Assembly (NCBI GenBank): GCA_045542415.1
Contig: JAZQKZ010000048.1
Span: 62,001 to 126,000 of the forward strand
Source of the DNA: UMGS1958 sp045542415
GTDB lineage: Bacteria > Bacillota > Clostridia > UBA1381
Length of the DNA: 64,000 nucleotides
Reading direction: 5' to 3'
Shown here in pieces: positions 7,046-14,893 of this stretch; positions within the stretch are counted from its first letter, which is position 1; every line of letters begins with the position of its first letter. The position numbers and the translations under genes are program-made. The notes below the pieces were generated by a model that ran no database searches, was not told the origin of the DNA, and was given only the letters and a program-made list of their open reading frames with translations.

Positions 7046-8713
7046 ATGATATATTTAAACAATCAACTTGAAGAGAAAGTTATTGAAATAATAGGTCATC
7101 CGGAAAGTGAAGTTGTAGAATTTAAAGAGGCAACAACAAATTATAATTTTAATGATATTGGCAAATATTTTTCTGCTCTCAGCAATGAAGCAAATATTCG
7201 TGGTTTATCAGAGGCTTGGCTTATATTCGGTATTACAAACAATGGAGATATAAAGGGTTCAAGCTACAGAAAACAAGGCGGATTACAAAGCTTAAAAAAA
7301 GAAATTGCCTCAAAAACTAATGAAAGACTAACATTTCTTGAAATATATGAATTAGAAATATCGGGATGCAGAGTTGTCGCATTTCAAATTCCTCCGGCTA
7401 TAGCAGGAATTCCTACTACTTGGAATGGGGCTGCGTATGCCAGAGAGGATGAAGCTGTTTGCCCACTACCTATGAATAAAGTTGATTTGATAAGAAATCA
7501 AATAGGAGTTGATTGGTCAAAGCAGATTGTTGAGGGTGCAACTCTTGAAGATTTGTCACCTGAAGCTGTTGCGCGTGCAAGAGAATTATTTTCCAAAAAG
7601 CAACGGGATCCCGACTTGGCGGAAGAAGTATTAACAAAGCTGACTGATACAGAGGTTTTGAATAAAGCAGGTATTTTAATAAAAGGTCAAATTACAAATA
7701 CAGCACTTATATTGTTGGGGAATCCTGAAGCAGGATATTTATTTGACGGTTTTATTCCTCGCATAACTTGGACTTTGTATAACGCCGATAACTCTGTGAA
7801 AGCATATGAACATTTTGATATGCCCTTACTTTTGGCGGTCGATAAAGTATATGCAAAAATTCGAAACGAAAAATATAGATATATTGCCGGACAGATGACT
7901 CTTTTTCCGGATGAAGTGAATCAGTACGAACCGGAAGTAATCAAAGAGATTATAAACAACTGTATTGCACATTCTGATTACAGATTGCGTGGCAAGATTA
8001 ACGTGGAAGAATTTGAAAACAAGGTTGTTTTTATAAATGAAGGTGCATTTATACCGGAAACAGTACAGTCAGCATTAGAGCCGGGATATAAACCGCCATA
8101 CTATAGAAATACTTTTTTATGTAATGCTATGGTAAACCTGTTTATGATCGATACAAATTCAATGGGAATTCCTATGATGTACCAAATTCAAAAGAAAAAG
8201 TGTTTCCCGTTACCATCATATGATTTGGACACTGCAAATCGTGTAAGTGTTACTTTATATGGTAAAATTCTTGATAAAAACTACACACAATTACTGCATA
8301 TGAATGCGGATTTGGATTTAGATACGGTCTTTCTTTTGGATAAAATACAGAAACAAGAGCCTATCACTAAAGAATCATATTTAATTCTCAAAAAGAAAGG
8401 TCTTGCAGAAGGAAGATATCCTAACATATTTGTTTCATTTAAAGTTGCTGAAATGGTAGGTCAGAAAACAGAGTATGTAAAGAATAAAGGTTTAAAAGAT
8501 GATGTATGCAAAAATCTTATTATTAACGCTTTAAAAAAGATGAATATAGCAACAAAAGCTGAACTGCTTAATGTAATAGATGCAGCGCTTCCTGCAATAT
8601 TGGATGATAAACAAAAAGAGAAAAAACTTTCCAATCTTTTGCAATCGCTTAGACGAGCTGAAATTATAGATAATGATGGTGCTCGTAGATATGCAAAATG
8701 GTTTCTAAAATAA
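7046..8713 (+). CDS. AlbA_2 domain ATP-binding protein (COG2865-like)
   Basis: A 555-residue protein with an N-terminal AlbA_2 (Schlafen-related, divergent AAA_4) domain, seen in EVVEFKEATTNYNFNDIGKY, WLIFGITNNGDI and the Arg-rich REDEAV segment, and a GHKL-like ATPase part carrying EIINNCIAHSDYRLRG (N-box-like) near residues 308-325. The C-terminal region looks like winged-helix DNA-binding sequence. Proteins of this architecture are annotated as putative transcriptional regulators or helicases, and AlbA_2/Schlafen-type proteins are frequent in defence islands; no activity can be read directly. Start at ATG 7046 after AAGGAGTGAAGGGG. Element cargo. Confidence 0.8.
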   Translation: MIYLNNQLEEKVIEIIGHPESEVVEFKEATTNYNFNDIGKYFSALSNEANIRGLSEAWLIFGITNNGDIKGSSYRKQGGLQSLKKEIASKTNERLTFLEIYELEISGCRVVAFQIPPAIAGIPTTWNGAAYAREDEAVCPLPMNKVDLIRNQIGVDWSKQIVEGATLEDLSPEAVARARELFSKKQRDPDLAEEVLTKLTDTEVLNKAGILIKGQITNTALILLGNPEAGYLFDGFIPRITWTLYNADNSVKAYEHFDMPLLLAVDKVYAKIRNEKYRYIAGQMTLFPDEVNQYEPEVIKEIINNCIAHSDYRLRGKINVEEFENKVVFINEGAFIPETVQSALEPGYKPPYYRNTFLCNAMVNLFMIDTNSMGIPMMYQIQKKKCFPLPSYDLDTANRVSVTLYGKILDKNYTQLLHMNADLDLDTVFLLDKIQKQEPITKESYLILKKKGLAEGRYPNIFVSFKVAEMVGQKTEYVKNKGLKDDVCKNLIINALKKMNIATKAELLNVIDAALPAILDDKQKEKKLSNLLQSLRRAEIIDNDGARRYAKWFLK

Positions 8714-8716
8714 TTT

Positions 8717-8857
8717 CTGAGTCTAAATTTTATGTTTAGTTTTTAAATTAGTCTCAGTTTTAGACTTGGGACTTTAGATTTGATCATAAAATTGCGACAA
8801 AATCAATGCTTTCTAAAACTATTTTATAAGTGGTTTTAGTCTCAGTTTTAGACTCAG
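8717..8857. repeat. AGTCT/AGACT repeat array
   Basis: TTAGTCTCAGTTTTAGACT occurs twice as a direct repeat (8748-8766 and 8836-8854), each copy itself containing AGTCT...AGACT. CTGAGTCTAAA (8717-8727) is matched by TTTAGACTCAG (8847-8857), an 11-bp inverted repeat spanning the array. No gene overlaps. It may be a regulatory or recombination site, or a small structured RNA. Confidence 0.6.
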
Positions 8858-8928
8858 AACAAAACGAGAACTGAAAGGCGAATATATATCAAAAAGTAGT
8901 ATGTAAAACCTAGCAGAATATCTACTGC

Positions 8929-8963
8929 AACTCCCGCAAATACCGTGTTTGTGGGAGTTTTTT
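8929..8963 (+). terminator. Terminator downstream of the AlbA_2 gene
   Basis: AACTCCCGCAAA (8929-8940) pairs with TTTGTGGGAGTT (8948-8959), one G-T pair, followed by T6. It also lies just past the convergent XRE gene. Confidence 0.8.
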
Positions 8964-8964
8964 G

Positions 8965-9186
8965 TTAGGGTAAATCTTTAAATAGATCGGATATAGAAAT
9001 ACCTATAGCATCCGAAATCTTTTGACATAAATCTAAAGTTACACTATGCTCACCTCGTTCGATTCTACCGTAGTAGGCTCTACTGATATCACAGAGTTCA
9101 GCAAATTCTTCCTGTGATAAATGTCTAGATTTGCGCATTAGCCGTAGTATATTTCCAAATTGTACATTAATATTATCCCAATTCAT
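8965..9186 (-). CDS. Small XRE regulator next to AIPR
   Basis: A 73-residue single-domain helix-turn-helix protein with the motif LSQEEFAELCDISRAYYGRI, the size of a restriction-modification controller or phage Cro-like regulator. The open frame reaches 9210, but that start has no ribosome site and falls inside an 18-bp palindrome; ATG 9186 has AAGGA eight bases upstream, so I use it. Its promoter (9238-9266) reads across the palindrome, which suggests autorepression. It is divergent from the AIPR gene and is probably its regulator. Confidence 0.8.
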   Translation of the reverse strand: MNWDNINVQFGNILRLMRKSRHLSQEEFAELCDISRAYYGRIERGEHSVTLDLCQKISDAIGISISDLFKDLP

Positions 9187-9202
9187 AGCTATGTCCTTAA
9201 AA

Positions 9203-9220
9203 AACGTCATATATGACGTT
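9203..9220. promoter_or_regulatory. 18-bp perfect palindrome, probable operator
   Basis: AACGTCATATATGACGTT is a perfect palindrome placed between the minus-strand promoter and the start of the small XRE gene, and it overlaps a possible -35 box (TTGAAA at 9219-9224) of the divergent AIPR gene. It is a strong candidate binding site for the XRE dimer. Confidence 0.65.
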
Positions 9221-9237
9221 GAAATATTGATAGAAGT

Positions 9238-9266
9238 ATTATATCATATAATTGATGATAACGCAA
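9238..9266 (-). promoter_or_regulatory. Promoter of the small XRE gene
   Basis: Minus-strand TTGCGT (9266-9261) and TATAAT (9243-9238), spacer 17. Predicted transcription would begin near 9231 and run through the palindrome at 9203-9220. Confidence 0.65.
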
Positions 9267-9320
9267 GTTATGTATCAAATATTTTGTTAGCATCCCGAGC
9301 GATGCAGAAAGGATTTTATT

Positions 9321-10502
9321 ATGACAGAAAAATTAACACTCACATTTCCTGTCCAGTCTTTCAGAAAGATTCCTAATCCTTATTTGAAAGCTGAAGAAGG
9401 TGAAAAAAATGCGTCAATGTACATTGCGATTTGTGATGTAAAAGACATTCCGGATTCAATTCCAATGGGGACAAACCCACGTGAGCAGAAACTAACAACC
9501 GGCGTAGCAAAAAAGATAAAATCTTCACTTGTTGATATGAGTACTCTTGATTTTTATTTGCTCAATAGAGGTATATTGGTTTCGGCAAAAGAGGTAATAT
9601 TTAATAATTATTCGAATGAAATGACCGTAGTTTTTGAAGATCAAGAAGTGCATGGAAATGTTGACGGAGGACATACATATAAGATAATTCTTCAAAATCG
9701 TGATCAGATTGATAAGGGAAAGCAATATGTAAAAATCGAAATTCTTACTGGTGTTGAAGGGATTTTTCAAAGTCTTGCGGCCGCAAGAAATACCTCTGTA
9801 GCAGTTCAGGACAAGTCTATTGCGGAATTAGAAAAAAGATTTGATATTATTAAAAGTACATTAGCAGGGCAGCCGTATATGCCTCGTGTATTTTTTAAAG
9901 AAAATGATATGGGAGATATTGATGTTGCAGATATGTTGGCAATTCTAAATATGTTTAATATTGATCGTTATTCTGGAATGGAAAATTTCCCCATTAACTC
10001 CTATAGTTCTAAGAAAAAATGCATTGATTTATATTTGGCTGATCACAAAAATATGGGAGAAACTGCTCAGAATCCATATATTAAGATGAAGTCGATTATG
10101 GTAGATATATTTAAACTCTATAATAAAATAGAGGTAAACATGAATAATTTCTATCGTGAAAAGAATCCAAGTGGAAGATATGGCGCTACCAAGGGTGTAA
10201 TAACCCCCAAAGATGGACAAACCTTTGTATCAAAATTCATGGAAGATCAACTTGATATGCAATCGCCTAATGGATTTATTTATCCCATACTTGGAGCTTT
10301 TCGTGCATTAGTTGAAGAAAAAGAAGGAGTATATAAATGGAAAAAAAATCCATTTGCGGTTTTGGATAAAGTAGGACCGGATTTGGTAGAATCCACTGTA
10401 TCAATGAGTCGTTCTTTAGGAAATAATCCTCAGTCGGTTGGAAAAGACTCTAATATATGGAAGACACTATATATGATAGTTGCATTTGCTCTTATAGGTT
10501 AA
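9321..10502 (+). CDS. AIPR-family abortive-infection protein
   Basis: A 393-residue protein of the AIPR family (abortive infection phage resistance). Family hallmarks are FYLLNRGILVSAKEV (NRGI at residues 82-85) and the core NVDGGHTY (114-119), followed by AAARNTSVAVQDKSIAELE. The mechanism of AIPR proteins is not established; they are linked to phage resistance in Firmicutes. ATG 9321 follows GAAAGGATTT. It is the last gene before the right end of the element and has a divergent XRE gene, which would keep a harmful effector silent. Role as phage-defence cargo is inference from family and context. Confidence 0.82.
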   Translation: MTEKLTLTFPVQSFRKIPNPYLKAEEGEKNASMYIAICDVKDIPDSIPMGTNPREQKLTTGVAKKIKSSLVDMSTLDFYLLNRGILVSAKEVIFNNYSNEMTVVFEDQEVHGNVDGGHTYKIILQNRDQIDKGKQYVKIEILTGVEGIFQSLAAARNTSVAVQDKSIAELEKRFDIIKSTLAGQPYMPRVFFKENDMGDIDVADMLAILNMFNIDRYSGMENFPINSYSSKKKCIDLYLADHKNMGETAQNPYIKMKSIMVDIFKLYNKIEVNMNNFYREKNPSGRYGATKGVITPKDGQTFVSKFMEDQLDMQSPNGFIYPILGAFRALVEEKEGVYKWKKNPFAVLDKVGPDLVESTVSMSRSLGNNPQSVGKDSNIWKTLYMIVAFALIG

Positions 10503-10742
10503 TGCGATAGAAGGTATAGCTTGAAGTACTGACAGATGAGAAATTGATACTCGATGAGGATTTTAACAAATGCCAGCAGACTTTTTGTGATATTCAGGTG
10601 TTATTAAGCAAAAACTCGAAAATATTGCTGACAAGATAAAATAGTTGCGGTGCATAGCACTGAGTAGTCCTATGCAAATAACACACAAGTAACAAAAAAC
10701 AGAAAAACCCCCGTAAAATAGGGCATTTGTGGAAGCAGGAAA
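10503..10742. other. Right end of the element, no intact gene
   Basis: A 240-base stretch between the AIPR gene and attR. A short uninterrupted frame (about 10523-10639, VLTDEKLILDEDFNKCQQTF onward) has no start codon with a ribosome site and may be a gene relic. The candidate integrase arm repeat lies at 10685-10695. Confidence 0.5.
10685..10695. repeat. Candidate integrase arm site, right end
   Basis: ACAAGTAACAA, identical to 1071-1081 near the left end. Confidence 0.5.
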
Positions 10743-10758
10743 TTCTCAAAGAGATAAT
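10743..10758. repeat. attR core repeat
   Basis: Right copy of TTCTCAAAGAGATAAT, the target-site core that in an empty chromosome would be the rpsI 3' end joined to the terminator at 10775. Confidence 0.88.
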
Positions 10759-10774
10759 TATATTGTCTTATTTA

Positions 10775-10803
10775 TCCCACAAGCATTGCTTGTGGGATTT
10801 TTT
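10775..10803 (+). terminator. Original rpsI terminator, displaced
   Basis: TCCCACAAGC (10775-10784) pairs perfectly with GCTTGTGGGA (10788-10797) followed by T6. It has no gene of its own directly upstream, which fits the terminator that followed rpsI before insertion. Confidence 0.85.
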
Positions 10804-10898
10804 GCTGCTGAACATAAAAAATTGCGAATATATGCAACAAAACTTTTCATCTCACCCATAATACACAACCTTTTTGGATACTTTTCACGCCCCGACCC

Positions 10899-10927
10899 TT
10901 GAAAAATTTTACGATCTGTATTATAAT
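10899..10927 (+). promoter_or_regulatory. Promoter of the metallopeptidase-TIR-Nudix operon
   Basis: TTGAAA (10899-10904) and TATAAT (10922-10927) with a 17-base spacer; the leader is about 135 bases. Nothing else is recognised in 10804-11068. Confidence 0.7.
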
Positions 10928-11068
10928 ATAGTTATAATTTATATCAACTCGGAATCCGGGAGAGATAATATGCTTTGTCATATGATAATAGTTTTAAGCG
11001 GCGTATTCTGTATAAAGTAAATATAAATTAAATTTTTTAAAAATCATATGCAAACGGAGGAGTAAATA

Positions 11069-11878
11069 ATGTTGCAGTCACAGGTAACTGAAAAAGAGTT
11101 ATTTTCTGATTTTGAAAGGTATTTGCAATGGGAAAAACAATCATTTAAGGGTTGGGAAAATGTGAAGATATTTATTGCAGAAACCCTTAGCGAAGCATGG
11201 CTACAGGCACGCCCGGATGACGCATATAAATTCAACGATCCGAAGTTTAAACACATGGTAGATAGAGCTAATGGAAAATGGTTGGAGAAATTAAGCGAGG
11301 ACGATTCTTACAAGATTATTTTGGCAACTCAATACTGTAAGTCTCAACATCAATTGGTTTCAGTTTTAGTACACGAAATGAGACACTGTCTTGATTACCA
11401 AAATGCTGTTGAAAATCTGTCTTTTGAAGATTATCGGCCGGGAAATATGTACTATAATAATTGGAGCGAATTCAGAGCAGTGTATGCACAAACAAGATAT
11501 GAATATTTTTCAAGGTGTGAAGCTGCCGGGAACTCAAACCATTCGTTTATAATACTGTCTGAGCTTTTAGGTAAAAGTGCAGCTGATTCTACAACAGGAA
11601 TTATGCGTTCAAGAGACGATTTCAAAGACACTTTATATTATATCAGCAGATATATTGGAGCATCTCGTGCAATCCAAAACCTTAATATTGAAGAAAAGGT
11701 TGGCGCAGCAGTGTTTAACTTATGGCATATGACACCACAGTATATCATTGAAAAATTTGGCATTGTTTTTTATATTGGAAACGAGTGGGAAGAGACAGAA
11801 ATCTGCGGATTAAATGCTTCTCCGAAAACATATTATTACAATGATTTGGTAAAAAAGATTACGAGTTCATTAGATTGA
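11069..11878 (+). CDS. Predicted HExxH metallopeptidase
   Basis: A 269-residue soluble protein with a zinc-peptidase-like active-site helix VLVHEMRHCLDY (HEMRH at residues 102-106) and a downstream NNWSEFRAVYA segment (Glu134) that could supply the third ligand, as in gluzincin-like families. No signal peptide or membrane segment. Start ATG 11069 after GGAGGAGT. The next gene, a TIR protein, begins 100 bases on with no terminator between, so these are probably one operon. HExxH proteases paired with effector genes occur in defence loci, where the protease activates or inactivates a partner; that role here is inference. Confidence 0.7.
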   Translation: MLQSQVTEKELFSDFERYLQWEKQSFKGWENVKIFIAETLSEAWLQARPDDAYKFNDPKFKHMVDRANGKWLEKLSEDDSYKIILATQYCKSQHQLVSVLVHEMRHCLDYQNAVENLSFEDYRPGNMYYNNWSEFRAVYAQTRYEYFSRCEAAGNSNHSFIILSELLGKSAADSTTGIMRSRDDFKDTLYYISRYIGASRAIQNLNIEEKVGAAVFNLWHMTPQYIIEKFGIVFYIGNEWEETEICGLNASPKTYYYNDLVKKITSSLD

Positions 11879-11978
11879 ATATAATTGCCCGGTTTTCAAT
11901 TTGAAAAATGGTTTTAAAGCCAAGAGTACGATGAGTTCTGTGCTGAAAAAATACGTTTTGAAAAAGGAGTGACTAAAA

Positions 11979-14087
11979 ATGAGTAAGTATTATTGTCAAC
12001 CCTATAACGGAGATGATCCCTTTTTATTTATCAGCTATTCTCACATAGACTATATGAAAGTAGAGACAATTCTTAATATACTTCATAGAAGAGGCTTTAG
12101 GATTTGGTATGACAAGAAGGGTGCAGGAATCGATTCCGGCAACAATTGGCTGGATCATATACATAATCGAATAGACTCAAGTCATGCCTTTTTGGGCTTT
12201 ATTTCTTCAAGCACGGAATTCAGGCAAATTGTGCTCGATGAGATTACGCGTGCAATCGAAAAGAGGGAAAAGGATCCTAACTACAAAGTGATTTTGCTGC
12301 TTTTGGACAGAGTTTCGCCGGATCGGTTTCCGCCTAAAATATGTGATGAAATGAAAAATATCCAGTATATTGATTTTCAAAAATGGGGCGGCATTACAGA
12401 GGAATTTGTGCAAATCCTTTTGAATTGCGACTGGCCAATTCAAATAATTGCTCCGGAATACAGAGATGTAGAAAAAAAATATACAAATGTGTTGGAAACT
12501 TTTGACGAGATTTTTAAGGATAAGGGATTTTTGGCATTTAACCAATTCAATTTTACTGAAAAGGAGTCAAAAGTAAACGGGGAAAATATCAGGTTTTACG
12601 CTGTGTCTCCCGATGATATAGACCAAAACACTGTATATCCCATCGTAATGGACAACCAGTGGATTCCGACGGATTTGCTGTACGACGACGGCTTTTTTGA
12701 GAAACTTGAGGGGGGACTATACGATCCGTCGGTGGCGAGACAGATTATTCCCCGACAGAGGAATGAAATTTTCAGAAGCTTGCTCCATAATTGGCAAATA
12801 GTTGTAAACCGTGCGTCCATTGAAAACAGTAAGGTTTTTTCTGATTGGTATTGTAACGATAATGAAGAATATGAAGCCTTTAAGCAGCTTTTGAGCAGCG
12901 GTTCGGTAATTCTTTATTTAATGAGGGAATATAGCCCTGTTATTACGCCGAATTATGGATACAATAGTAAAACCTTTGAAAGGTGGAAAGCATTTTGCAA
13001 AGAAATACCGGTATTTTGTCTGCGTTTTGATTGGGATGATTCCAGCAATAAATATGAATCTACCAGTCTTTTGGGGTATGTTTTTCAGAATTTCTGCATG
13101 ACGACGGTATATAATCAGTACCGTATGGAAGGCCTGATGAAGAGTATGAATATACCTGATTCTCAGAAGAAAGCATTTGTTAAGATATGGAAACAAATCC
13201 ATGATGATGTTGTGCAATGGAATGAATCAGATACTGATGAGGGTCCATACAGAAGGGATCGGTTTTACAAGAACTTTATTGTTAAAAAAGAGACGGACGT
13301 TGAAAATGGCATTATTGATATAAACAAACCATTTGCCCGTGAATTAAAACAAATAATTGATTTTAATTATTGTACCAATCTTCCACTGGCTTTGCAAATT
13401 CAACCGTTGATTCCGAAAGATTCAAAAATGAATTTCTATTTGCTTTCCGAGCGGACAGCAAAGCAACGTCAACGGGAGATAGGCATATCAGAGCTTATTT
13501 GTGCGGTCAGCGAGTTTGAAGCGGAGTTTATTCCGGATAAAAAACTTCCTGTTTTTAGGGAGCTTTCGGGATTTAATCTGGATACTGTATGGCAGCTGCG
13601 TCAACTGAAAGAATGGGCAGAGTATATGCGGGCAGTAACAGAAGGTAAGCAGCGCTCTCAAACGAGTTATGTAGATCTATATTCAGTGAGTAAGATATGG
13701 GAAAGATATCAGAAATTTATAGCTGCTGCAAGCGAGCAAATAGCAGGTATCGGACATATGCTTAAAAAGGACGGTGCCTTATCGGTAACGTACAGTTTTG
13801 AGGGAATAAAGATTATCACGGTTTATTTAAAAAACAAAAAGCGCATGCAGGTTATAGGAAATATTGATACAAATGGCGAGGGACTAAACCGAAAAACCGG
13901 TATTGCGATTGACATTGCCTGTGGTGATGTACTGGAAAATGATTTAAATAATGTTTTATTAACTGAAATACGACTTTTTGAAGGAATAACACATGACAGC
14001 GGAACAGATATGCTGAATATGTTGATTCAGGCACTGGAAAAGAAAGGCTTTTGTTGTGTGCAACAAGAGAATGTAAAAAATGGCTAA
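11979..14087 (+). CDS. TIR-domain protein with large uncharacterised C-terminus
   Basis: A 702-residue protein. Residues ~14-140 form a TIR domain: strand A FLFISYSH, the BB-loop region WYDKKGAGIDSGNNW, and EFRQIVLDEI with Glu88 in the position of the catalytic Glu of NAD-cleaving TIRs. The remaining ~550 residues match no domain I recognise; they include an RW-rich middle part and a compact C-terminal part. No membrane segment. Start ATG 11979 after AAGGAGTGAC. The Nudix gene overlaps its 3' end by 8 bases, implying tight co-expression. Likely an NAD-consuming or cyclic-ADPR-producing defence component; substrate and trigger are unknown. Confidence 0.82.
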   Translation: MSKYYCQPYNGDDPFLFISYSHIDYMKVETILNILHRRGFRIWYDKKGAGIDSGNNWLDHIHNRIDSSHAFLGFISSSTEFRQIVLDEITRAIEKREKDPNYKVILLLLDRVSPDRFPPKICDEMKNIQYIDFQKWGGITEEFVQILLNCDWPIQIIAPEYRDVEKKYTNVLETFDEIFKDKGFLAFNQFNFTEKESKVNGENIRFYAVSPDDIDQNTVYPIVMDNQWIPTDLLYDDGFFEKLEGGLYDPSVARQIIPRQRNEIFRSLLHNWQIVVNRASIENSKVFSDWYCNDNEEYEAFKQLLSSGSVILYLMREYSPVITPNYGYNSKTFERWKAFCKEIPVFCLRFDWDDSSNKYESTSLLGYVFQNFCMTTVYNQYRMEGLMKSMNIPDSQKKAFVKIWKQIHDDVVQWNESDTDEGPYRRDRFYKNFIVKKETDVENGIIDINKPFARELKQIIDFNYCTNLPLALQIQPLIPKDSKMNFYLLSERTAKQRQREIGISELICAVSEFEAEFIPDKKLPVFRELSGFNLDTVWQLRQLKEWAEYMRAVTEGKQRSQTSYVDLYSVSKIWERYQKFIAAASEQIAGIGHMLKKDGALSVTYSFEGIKIITVYLKNKKRMQVIGNIDTNGEGLNRKTGIAIDIACGDVLENDLNNVLLTEIRLFEGITHDSGTDMLNMLIQALEKKGFCCVQQENVKNG

Positions 14088-14742
14088 AAATAATTATACA
14101 CAAAGTAAAGAATGGCAGGAGTATCTGAAATTAATTGCAGAGCGTCCGGAGGCATTTAGAAATGACGAAAACTTAATAATCGAACTGGATTCAAAAAAGG
14201 TGCAGGATTTCGTAGAAAAAAGCGGAAAGAAGATAGGAGTTGTTTACAGTAGTCCATATAATATTATGGTTGTAGATCTCGTATCAAATGCTTCAGGGAG
14301 CTGCTTTGCTTACGAGCGATTGCTTCCGGCAGTGCAGGGGAGTGCGGTTGTTGTGATTCCTTGTTATAAGGGCAGTTATGTTTTGTTAAAACAGTACCGA
14401 CATGCGTTGCGTGACTTCCAGTATGCATTTCCGCGTGGCTTTGGTGAAGTGGGTCTGAGTGATGAGGAAAATGCATATAAAGAGCTGGAAGAAGAGTTGG
14501 GAGCACAGGCGATAACGACAAAAAAGCTTGGTACAGTAGTAGCTGACAGCGGAATGTCGGGAAATATTGTTTCAATATTTGTATGCGAGATAGACAAAAC
14601 GGTTCTTAAAAACGGATACGAAGGTATTTGTGAAATGATTACATTGACCGGTCTCGAAATGGAGAACTGGATAGCTGAAGGAAAAATCACAGACGGTTTT
14701 ACTTTGGCGGCATGGGCGTTGTTAAAATCGTCAAATAAATAA
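14080..14742 (+). CDS. Nudix hydrolase paired with TIR
   Basis: A 220-residue Nudix protein resembling the ADP-ribose pyrophosphatase group. The Nudix box begins at Gly120 (PRGFGEVGLSDEEN) and ends AYKELEEELGA; the metal-binding EExG part is intact, while the seventh-position Glu is Leu126 and the usual Arg is Lys134. The PRGFGE-GLS pattern may be a subfamily trait rather than a defect. Its start ATG lies inside the TIR gene (overlap 14080-14087), so translation is probably coupled. Because TIR enzymes make ADP-ribose or its cyclic forms, this enzyme could degrade or sense the TIR product; this is inference. Confidence 0.8.
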   Translation: MAKNNYTQSKEWQEYLKLIAERPEAFRNDENLIIELDSKKVQDFVEKSGKKIGVVYSSPYNIMVVDLVSNASGSCFAYERLLPAVQGSAVVVIPCYKGSYVLLKQYRHALRDFQYAFPRGFGEVGLSDEENAYKELEEELGAQAITTKKLGTVVADSGMSGNIVSIFVCEIDKTVLKNGYEGICEMITLTGLEMENWIAEGKITDGFTLAAWALLKSSNK

Positions 14743-14762
14743 CTGAAGCCAACAATATTCAC

Positions 14763-14795
14763 AAACCGCATAAAATGTTGTTTATGCGGTTTTTT
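14763..14795 (+). terminator. Terminator of the TIR-Nudix operon
   Basis: AAACCGCATAAA (14763-14774) pairs with TTTATGCGGTTT (14781-14792), followed by more T. Confidence 0.85.
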
Positions 14796-14893
14796 GTATA
14801 ACCAAGCAATATCAACTCAAACAGCAAGTACAATTTTTCGTACATGCATTGTGGTATTATTAAAATGCAGTAATATTTTTGTGAGGTGAAGGT

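Larger units (their letters stand above)
968..10758. mobile_element. Integrative mobilizable element in rpsI
   Basis: A 9.8 kb element bounded by the identical 16-bp direct repeat TTCTCAAAGAGATAAT (968-983 and 10743-10758); the left copy is the rpsI 3' end. It has, in order, a tyrosine integrase reading inward from the left end, an XRE repressor, an excisionase-like gene, a RepA-like ATPase, a small conserved protein, a MobV relaxase with oriT-like hairpins, and cargo that includes an AIPR gene. No conjugation apparatus (VirB4, coupling protein) is visible, so it is mobilizable rather than self-transmissible. The rpsI terminator sits 17 bases beyond the right repeat, as expected if the insertion split gene from terminator. 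Confidence 0.9.

Noticed and set aside
9187..9210. Longer N-terminus for the small XRE protein
   Set aside because: The upstream ATG lacks a ribosome site and lies in the operator palindrome; ATG 9186 has AAGGA at good spacing.
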